From NCBI GenBank assembly GCA_007130265.1, contig SLST01000417.1, positions 1-12,051 of the forward strand: 12,051 nt of DNA, given 5' to 3'. The position numbers and the translations under genes were made by a program. The notes below the pieces were generated by a model. That model made no database searches. It had not been told where the DNA came from and worked only from the letters and a program-made list of their open reading frames with translations. This document shows positions 1-5,354 of the stretch, piece by piece (within the stretch, counting starts at the first letter, position 1; each line of letters opens with the position of its first letter). Source of the stretch: Spirochaetales bacterium (lineage in GTDB: Bacteria > Spirochaetota > Spirochaetia > DSM-27196 > SLST01).

Positions 1-239
1 CGCTCCATCCGTATACGCAGGGCCTGCTCGCCTGCGTCACCTCGATCAGTGAGGCGAAGAGACGTCTGCGTCCCATTCGCGGTACGGTGCCGGCGCCCGA
101 CGCGCTTCAGCCCGGATGCCGATTCGCACCGCGGTGTCCCCGCGCCTTCGCCCGCTGCCCCTCGGCGGTACCACCGCTCGTGGAGGTGGAGGAGGGTCAT
201 CAGGTCCGCTGCTACCTCCATCCGGGAGGGGCTGCATGA
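1..239 (+). CDS. ABC transporter ATP-binding protein, OppD/DppD type (3' end only)
   Basis: Reading from base 3 gives 78 codons to a TGA at 237-239 with no start codon in the window, so this is the C-terminal tail of a gene that begins to the left. The tail begins HPYTQGLL, the typical 'oligo_HPY' motif of OppD/DppD/OppF/DppF ATPases, and continues with a PIRGTVP stretch and a four-cysteine pattern (GCRF, RCPR, ARCP, VRCY). Some members of this family hold a [4Fe-4S] cluster at these cysteines. The protein would be one of the two ATPases energising an inner-membrane importer of peptides or, in some lineages, oligosaccharides. Its TGA overlaps the ATG of the next gene (ATGA), so the two are translationally coupled, as expected for a D-F pair. 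The Walker motifs lie outside the window. Family assignment is firm; substrate is unknown. Confidence 0.88.
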   Translation, partial: LHPYTQGLLACVTSISEAKRRLRPIRGTVPAPDALQPGCRFAPRCPRAFARCPSAVPPLVEVEEGHQVRCYLHPGGAA

Positions 240-1240
240 ACGGACCTCCGCTTCTGGAAGTCTCCGGGCTGACGAAGACTTTTCCGGTGAAGACCGGACT
301 CCTGCAGCGCAGGAGCGGCCGGGTGCACGCGGTCACCGATGTCTCCTTCGAGCTGGAACGTGGCCGAACGATCGGAATCGTCGGTGAGTCGGGAAGCGGC
401 AAATCGACGCTTGCGAAGTGCATCGTCCGGCTCTACCCACCGACGGCCGGGCGCATCAGCTTCCGGGGCGAGGACATCGCCCACATGACGGAGCGCAGGC
501 TCCGAGCGCACGTGCGTGCCCGCGTGCAGATGATCTTCCAGGATCCCTACTCATCCCTCAATCCGCGCCACACGCTTCTGTCCATCGTTGACGAGCCGCT
601 GCGGGTCCATCACCGGCTGTCGGCCGAGGAGCGGGGGTACCGCGTCGACGCGGTTCTCGAGCGTGTGGGGCTCGATCCGGCATTCCGCACGAGGCGACCG
701 CACGAGTTCTCAGGCGGGCAGCGCCAGCGCATCGCGATCGCCCGCGCACTCGTTCTCAACCCCGATCTGCTCGTTGCCGACGAACCGGTGTCCGCGCTCG
801 ACGTATCGATCCAGGCGCAGATCGTCACCCTGATGCAGGACCTCCAGGAGGAGCTCGGGCTCGCCTACATCTTCATCTCGCACGATCTTGGCGTGGTCCG
901 GGCGATCGCGGATACCGTCGTCGTCCTCTACCTGGGGCGGACCATGGAGGTCGCGCCGGCCGACCGCCTCTTCACATGCTACGCGCACCCCTACACGGAG
1001 GCGCTCCTCTCCGCGGTGCCGGTAGTACGAACCGACGACGCGGAACGACCGCCCCGGATCATCCTCTCCGGAGACCAGCCGGATGCGACGAACCCGCCGG
1101 CCGGATGCGTCTTCCACACCCGGTGCCCCTATGCCCGGGACCGATGCCGGCATGAAGCGCCGGCCTTGCGGCCCACAGCGGACGATACCGAAGGCCACCG
1201 TCTCGCCTGCCACTACCCACTCACGGGTCGAACGTTATGA
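236..1240 (+). CDS. ABC transporter ATP-binding protein, OppF/DppF type
   Basis: This 334-residue cytoplasmic ATPase would pair with the upstream OppD-type subunit to power an oligopeptide/oligosaccharide importer. Visible motifs are Walker A GESGSGKST (50-58), Q-loop FQDPYSSLNPR (101-111), signature FSGGQRQR (158-165), Walker B LLVADEP (178-184), H-loop histidine 216 in ISHDLG, then the family HPYT motif (251-254). Cysteines 291, 297, 304 and 325 match the four-cysteine C-terminal domain that binds an iron-sulfur cluster in some DppD/DppF proteins. The ATG at 236 is chosen over an in-frame ATG at 116 because it is preceded by GGGAGGGG (224-231) and overlaps the upstream stop as ATGA; the extra 40 residues of the longer frame are low-complexity shadow of the upstream gene. 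Peptides, nickel or oligosaccharides are all possible substrates; sugar-rich neighbours make oligosaccharides worth considering. Its last 20 bases overlap the opposing kinase gene. Confidence 0.94.
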   Translation: MNGPPLLEVSGLTKTFPVKTGLLQRRSGRVHAVTDVSFELERGRTIGIVGESGSGKSTLAKCIVRLYPPTAGRISFRGEDIAHMTERRLRAHVRARVQMIFQDPYSSLNPRHTLLSIVDEPLRVHHRLSAEERGYRVDAVLERVGLDPAFRTRRPHEFSGGQRQRIAIARALVLNPDLLVADEPVSALDVSIQAQIVTLMQDLQEELGLAYIFISHDLGVVRAIADTVVVLYLGRTMEVAPADRLFTCYAHPYTEALLSAVPVVRTDDAERPPRIILSGDQPDATNPPAGCVFHTRCPYARDRCRHEAPALRPTADDTEGHRLACHYPLTGRTL

Positions 1241-3041
1241 CGGTCCTCGTCCCGTGCGAGACCTCGATGGTGAGCGTCCCGTCGATCTGATCGGACAGCA
1301 TCCGCACGAGCGTCATGCCCATGCCGCCGGCCGTTGCCGCCTCCTCCGACAGGCCGCGTCCGTCGTCTTCAATGCTAAGCTTCACTCGGTCCGCCTCTCG
1401 CGTTACGATCACCTTCACGGTACCTGAGACGCGATCGGCAAACGCGTGCTTCATGGCATTCGTCACCAGCTCATTCACGATAATGCCGATCGACACGAGT
1501 CGCCGCGGGTCGACGGTGGGGATGTCGTCTGCGTGCTCGAACACGACGTCGACTCCTTCCGGAAAAAGGCGCGAGAGCAGCTGCACAACGCGCTCGAGAT
1601 AGGTCACGAGTGAGACCGCCCGGTAGTCGTCACCGACCAGGAGAGCATCGTAGAGGAGGCGAACGCTTCGGACCCGTCCAATCGTCCCTTCGAGGATCGT
1701 GGCAGCCTCCGGGTTCTCGACGGTACCGGCCGGCACCGCGAGCAGCCCCTCGACAAGCGCAATGCTGTTCTTGATCCGGTGATGCACCTCGCGCAGCAGC
1801 GTCTCCTTCTCACCGAGCAGCGTTCTCACTTCTTGTTCTGCCCGGATTCGGTCGGTCAGATCGAGAAAGACAACAACAAGGTAGTGCTGCACCTTGACAC
1901 CTGAGATCTGTACGACACGATGCCGACCCCACTTGTCCTGTATCTGGTATTCGGCCGCTTCGATGGCCGAGCCATGTTGCTCGGCCTTCGACTTGGCCTC
2001 CTCCCAGGTGCGTCGCACTGCTGCGCGGTACGCTTCGTCAGGGTACGCAGAGTGCCACCAGCTTCTGATCGTCGGCAGATCTGCCGGCTGGTACCCGTAG
2101 GTGCTGGAGAAGGCGGCGTTGAAGATGATCGAGCCGTCGGTTCGATTGATGAAACCCACCGGGATCGGCATGTCCAGGAAGGCCGCGCGATAGAGATCGG
2201 CGTTCTCATCAAGCGCCTTCTCGGCGGCCCGACGCGCCGTGATATCGTCGAATGTCGCGTACACCTGAAACGGACGTTCATCGCCGGGGTGGAAGAGCGG
2301 GATCGCCGTGACCAACAGCCACACATACCCGTCCGCCTGCGGATTGGACACGCCGCGGACGACCGGCCCGACCTGACGCCCTGTGCGGAGCGCGATCATC
2401 GTGGGATGCTCGCTCCCGGGAACCGAAGAGCCGTCCTCCCGGATCATCCTCCAGCGCAGATCGTGTGAGGTTCGCCCGCGCATCTGGTCAAGGGTCAGAC
2501 CGAGCATACGTTCCGCGGCCGGATTCGCCGAGACGATGGAGCCATCCATCGCCTGGTAGACGATGCCCTGGGAGATGGTCTCGAACAGGCGTCGGTGCTT
2601 CTCCTCGCTTGCTCGCAGCGACTGTCGGACCTCGAAGAGCTTGAGCGCCATCCGGATTGACGCGTCAAGAACGGCGGGGCCGGAGTTCTTGACCACGTAC
2701 CCGTACGAGGTGATCCGACGGGTCATCTCCACGACTTCCGGTTCGGTGTGAGACGAGAGGAAGACCACCGGCAGGTCGCCTCGTCTGAGAATGAGCTCAG
2801 CGGCCTCGGTTCCGTCCATGCCGTCTCCGAGATCGATGTCCATCAACACGAGGTCAACACCGCGATCGCCTGAAGCAGCCTCTACGGCCTCTGTCCCGGT
2901 GCCGGCTACGATCACCTCGTACCCGAGCTCTTTGAGCGACATTCCCTCCTCGATCGCGAGCAGCTCCTCGTCTTCGACGAGGAGTATCGTCGCCGATAAC
3001 GTGTCGGCAGATCGGTGCGCGTCAGCGGGTGGGAACAACAC
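1221..3041 (-). CDS. Cytoplasmic hybrid sensor kinase: receiver-PAS-PAS-HisKA_2-HATPase
   Basis: A 606-residue protein without membrane segments. An N-terminal receiver domain (about 17-135) has the acidic pair E23/D24, probable phospho-aspartate D68 in LMDID, S96 and K118. Two PAS domains follow (about 145-275 and 280-405; each ends in a D-[IL]-T-x-R motif). Then comes a HisKA_2 dimerisation/phosphotransfer domain with REVHHRIKNS (417-426; H421 of HRIKN is the likely phospho-histidine) and an ATPase domain with N-box NELVTNAMKHAF (523-534), DDGRGL (559-564) and GGMGMTLV (572-579). All residues needed for kinase activity appear present. The start is a GTG lying 20 bases inside the end of the arabinofuranosidase gene, suggesting translational coupling; the SD there is weak, and TTG at 3038 is an alternative. 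There is no DNA-binding output domain and no partner regulator in the window. It probably senses a cytoplasmic signal and passes phosphate to an unlinked regulator. Ligand unknown. Confidence 0.93.
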   Translation of the reverse strand: MLFPPADAHRSADTLSATILLVEDEELLAIEEGMSLKELGYEVIVAGTGTEAVEAASGDRGVDLVLMDIDLGDGMDGTEAAELILRRGDLPVVFLSSHTEPEVVEMTRRITSYGYVVKNSGPAVLDASIRMALKLFEVRQSLRASEEKHRRLFETISQGIVYQAMDGSIVSANPAAERMLGLTLDQMRGRTSHDLRWRMIREDGSSVPGSEHPTMIALRTGRQVGPVVRGVSNPQADGYVWLLVTAIPLFHPGDERPFQVYATFDDITARRAAEKALDENADLYRAAFLDMPIPVGFINRTDGSIIFNAAFSSTYGYQPADLPTIRSWWHSAYPDEAYRAAVRRTWEEAKSKAEQHGSAIEAAEYQIQDKWGRHRVVQISGVKVQHYLVVVFLDLTDRIRAEQEVRTLLGEKETLLREVHHRIKNSIALVEGLLAVPAGTVENPEAATILEGTIGRVRSVRLLYDALLVGDDYRAVSLVTYLERVVQLLSRLFPEGVDVVFEHADDIPTVDPRRLVSIGIIVNELVTNAMKHAFADRVSGTVKVIVTREADRVKLSIEDDGRGLSEEAATAGGMGMTLVRMLSDQIDGTLTIEVSHGTRTVITFDP

Positions 3042-4524
3042 GCAGCACGTTCCAGGACAGTCCGGCGAGCGTGACGGCTACCGTCCCGTTCGTCACCATT
3101 CGTTCCTTCAGCGCGGCCGGAGCGACCTGTTCGCCGTCCGGGCCGTTCGTCGCCTTCGGATCGTCATGGGCCAGGGTCGTGTGCAGGAGCTTCGCCTCCG
3201 TGCCGAGCTCGCCCAGATCGATGTCGACGGACAGGGCTTCACGTCCGCGGTTGACGCAGAAAACGGTGGTCACAGCCTCGTGCGGATCGTGCACGGCAAC
3301 CGACTCGAGAAGATCCACCTCGCCGAAATCCCTGGTATCGTAGGTAGCGCAGTGGACACGCGTCTGCAGAACGGTTCCCCGCGCAAGGCTTGCCGCGTGC
3401 ATGAACGGATAGTAGATCGTCTGTCGCCAGGCGAGGCCTCCCCTCACGGTCATGATGGGCGCGATGACGTTCACCAGCTGCGCAAGGCAGGCGATCTTCA
3501 CCCGATCTGCATGCTTCAGCATCGTGATGAGCAGGCACCCTACGAGCAGCGCGTCCTCGTGCGTGTAGACGTCCTCGAGAAGCGGCGGCGCAACCGACCA
3601 CGGTTCGATCTTGCGATCCTGCTCGTTCGAGTGGAACCAGACGTTCCACTCGTCGAAGGCGAGGTTGATCGTCTTCGCGCTGCGTCGCCTGGCCTTCACG
3701 TAGTCTGCTACCGAGACAACACTCCGGATGAAGGCGTCCATATCGAGCGACCTCGCCAGGTAGGCCGGCAGATCGTTGTCCCGGTTTCCGTAATAACTGT
3801 GCAGGGAGACATAGTCCACATGCTCGTAGGTGTGATCGAGCACAGTAGCCTCCCACTCCGGAAAGGTCGCCATGTTGCGGCCTGAGCTCCCGCAGGCGAC
3901 GAGCTCGATCGTGGGATCGGCCCACTTCATGACCTTCGCAGTCTCTGTAGCCACGCGCGCGTACTCGTGGGCTGTCCTGTGCCCAATCTGCCAGGGGCCG
4001 TCCATCTCGTTACCCAGGCACCAGAGCTTGACCCCGTGGGGCTCGCGAAACCCGTGCGCCGCACGCAGATCGCTCCGGCTCGTCCCCGACGGGTGGTTGC
4101 AGTACTCAACGAGCGCGAGCGCTTCCTCCGCACCGCGCGTCCCGAGGTTGACCGCGAGGTAGGGGTCAACGCCAGCTTTGCGCGTCCACTGCACGAACTC
4201 GTTCAGCCCCACCTCGTTCGTCTCCACGCTCCGCCACGCGAGGTCGAGTCTGCGGGGCCGCTCGGTCCTTGGGCCGACGCCGTCCTCCCAGTTGTAGCCC
4301 GACACGAAGTTCCCTCCCGGGTAGCGCACCACGGTCGCGCCAAGCTCGCGCACGAGACTGATGACGTCCCGGCGAAAGCCCTCTTCGTCGGCCTCCGGGT
4401 GGCCGGGCTCGTAGATACCTTCGTAGACGGCCCGGCCAAGGTGCTCGAGAAACGACCCGAAGAGCCTGGGGTCGATCTCGCCGATGGTGAACTCACGGTT
4501 CACGACGATCCTGGTCTGGTTCAT
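3022..4524 (-). CDS. abfA: Intracellular alpha-L-arabinofuranosidase, GH51
   Basis: This 500-residue enzyme should remove alpha-L-arabinofuranosyl residues from arabinan, arabinoxylan or arabinogalactan oligosaccharides by a retaining mechanism. It begins with the family hallmark IDPRLFGSFLEHLGRAVYEGIY (from residue 17) and RYPGGNFVSGYNWEDGVGP (67-85). The acid/base is E173 in CLGNEMDGPWQIG and the nucleophile is E292 in LAFDEWNVWFH, close to the positions known in Geobacillus AbfA (E175/E294). A beta-sandwich C-terminal region follows from about residue 380. Length is normal for a full GH51 without extra modules, and there is no signal peptide, so its substrate must be imported. The ATG at 4524 has a clear SD (4533-4540 on this strand, GGAGAGGA, 8-base spacer). 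Its stop lies inside the kinase gene. Upstream stands a divergent acetyltransferase gene only 34 bases away, so its promoter must lie within that gene or transcription must read through from the mannosidase. Confidence 0.97.
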   Translation of the reverse strand: MNQTRIVVNREFTIGEIDPRLFGSFLEHLGRAVYEGIYEPGHPEADEEGFRRDVISLVRELGATVVRYPGGNFVSGYNWEDGVGPRTERPRRLDLAWRSVETNEVGLNEFVQWTRKAGVDPYLAVNLGTRGAEEALALVEYCNHPSGTSRSDLRAAHGFREPHGVKLWCLGNEMDGPWQIGHRTAHEYARVATETAKVMKWADPTIELVACGSSGRNMATFPEWEATVLDHTYEHVDYVSLHSYYGNRDNDLPAYLARSLDMDAFIRSVVSVADYVKARRRSAKTINLAFDEWNVWFHSNEQDRKIEPWSVAPPLLEDVYTHEDALLVGCLLITMLKHADRVKIACLAQLVNVIAPIMTVRGGLAWRQTIYYPFMHAASLARGTVLQTRVHCATYDTRDFGEVDLLESVAVHDPHEAVTTVFCVNRGREALSVDIDLGELGTEAKLLHTTLAHDDPKATNGPDGEQVAPAALKERMVTNGTVAVTLAGLSWNVLRVVPTR

Positions 4525-4552
4525 TGCAGTCTTCCTCTCCGGTGCTTACAAT
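4524..4552 (+). promoter_or_regulatory. Possible sigma-70 promoter of the acetyltransferase gene (leaderless)
   Basis: TTGCAG (4524-4529) and TACAAT (4547-4552) are separated by exactly 17 bases. TACAAT matches five of six consensus -10 bases; TTGCAG matches the first three bases of the -35. A start site seven bases after the -10 box would fall at the A of the ATG at 4559, giving a leaderless mRNA. That would explain the lack of any Shine-Dalgarno sequence before that ATG. The -35 box touches the start codon of the divergent GH51 gene. This is pattern matching in a short gap, so it could be chance. Confidence 0.35.
4533..4540 (-). promoter_or_regulatory. Ribosome binding site of the GH51 gene
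   Basis: On the minus strand this reads GGAGAGGA, 8 bases before the ATG at 4524. It supports that start and lies within the 34-base gap shared with the divergent acetyltransferase gene. Confidence 0.75.
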
Positions 4553-4558
4553 GACATC

Positions 4559-5329
4559 ATGCCGGATTCACGGACAAAGGCGCAACTGTCCAGGGCCTTT
4601 CGCGAGACGGGTCTCGCAGAGAACGACCTCGTGCTGGTGCACAGCTCCCTGCGTGCGCTTGGACCGGTGTCCGGCGGCGCCGACACCGTGATCGATGCGC
4701 TCCTCGAGACGGTCGGCACGGGTGGGACGGTGGCGGTCCCAACACATACCTTCGCGGTAGTAACGCCTCGACAACCGGTGTTTCACCAAAGCCACACGCC
4801 GTCGAACGTGGGCACCCTCACCAATGTCTTCCGCAGCCGCCCGGAAGCCGTCCGCAGCCTCCATCCAACCCACAGCATCGCGGCGATCGGTGCCCGGGCT
4901 GAGGAGCTCGTAGAGGGCCACGAAAGGGACACGACGCCGTGCTCGACGAACGGTCCGTACCGCCGGCTCGTCGACTGGAGCGGGAAGGTGCTCATCATCG
5001 GGGTGGGACTCGAATGCTGTACGTTCTTCCACGGCTGCGAGGAGTGGTCAGGCATGCCGTGGGCCGTCAAACGGAGGCCAATCCGGCTCTACAGCATGAC
5101 GGCCGACGGGCGCGAGATTCCCGTCACGATGCACCAACACACGACCAACACGTGGGATCAGTACCCCCGACTCGAACCGCACCTGAAGGAGATCGGCGCG
5201 CTGCGGATTGGCCGGATAGGCGAGTGCACCCTGCGGCTTCTCGACGCGCCTCGCGCGGCGAGCTGGCTCGTCGCGCAGCTCCAGCGCGATCCTTCGATCA
5301 TCCTGCCGGACCGGGTGCCGGGGAAGTAG
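4559..5329 (+). CDS. AAC(3)-family N-acetyltransferase (Antibiotic_NAT superfamily)
   Basis: A 256-residue cytoplasmic protein of the aminoglycoside 3-N-acetyltransferase family, which transfers acetyl from acetyl-CoA to an amine. Family motifs are VLVHSSLRALGPVSGGADTV (25-44), the TGGTVAVPTHTF block (54-65), LHPTHS (101-106; its second histidine is the conserved catalytic one), TPCSTNGPYRRL (126-137), and GKVLIIGVGLECCTFFHGCE (142-161) with H158 and E161/E162. Length is typical. The ATG at 4559 is preferred over an in-frame upstream start at 4484, because that extension would run through the start of the divergent GH51 gene and is hydrophobic and not family-like. It is the only plus-strand gene inside a minus-strand sugar block, 34 bases from GH51 and 18 bases from the mannosidase stop. 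Family members include resistance enzymes but also ones acting on other amines, such as FrbF in phosphonate biosynthesis. An antibiotic resistance role is not shown by the sequence; a sugar amine or peptide substrate is equally possible. Confidence 0.9.
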   Translation: MPDSRTKAQLSRAFRETGLAENDLVLVHSSLRALGPVSGGADTVIDALLETVGTGGTVAVPTHTFAVVTPRQPVFHQSHTPSNVGTLTNVFRSRPEAVRSLHPTHSIAAIGARAEELVEGHERDTTPCSTNGPYRRLVDWSGKVLIIGVGLECCTFFHGCEEWSGMPWAVKRRPIRLYSMTADGREIPVTMHQHTTNTWDQYPRLEPHLKEIGALRIGRIGECTLRLLDAPRAASWLVAQLQRDPSIILPDRVPGK

Positions 5330-5354
5330 CTCTCCTTCGGCTCCGAACTACTCC
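5322..5354. terminator. Possible bidirectional hairpin between convergent acetyltransferase and mannosidase genes
   Basis: The 18-base gap between the two stop codons and its flanks form an imperfect inverted repeat: GG and AGTAG (5322-5329) against CTACT and CC (5348-5354), with an inner TTCGG/CCGAA stem (5336-5347). The two arms are broken by a six-base bulge CTCTCC and a bulged A. Both stop codons lie in the stem. There is no U-run on either side, so intrinsic termination would be weak at best. If it does terminate the minus-strand transcript, GH51 would not be read from the mannosidase. Confidence 0.28.

Noticed and set aside
116..235. N-terminal extension of the OppF-type protein from an ATG at 116
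   Set aside because: It overlaps the real C-terminal coding sequence of the OppD-type gene in another frame, is low in complexity, and the ATG at 236 has a strong ribosome site and an ATGA overlap.
1222..1256. CACGGG/CCCGTG inverted repeat as a terminator for the OppF-type gene
   Set aside because: Only six base pairs with a loop of over 20 bases, no T-run, and it lies in the kinase coding sequence.
2791..3885. A 364-codon plus-strand open frame across the kinase and GH51 genes
   Set aside because: It crosses the boundary of two well-supported minus-strand genes, changes composition there (Ser-rich, then Arg/Val/His-rich), and matches no family.
4484..4558. Upstream in-frame start of the acetyltransferase, adding a hydrophobic segment like a signal peptide
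   Set aside because: The extension is the reverse strand of the GH51 start, and the AAC(3) family is cytoplasmic with motifs beginning near the ATG at 4559.
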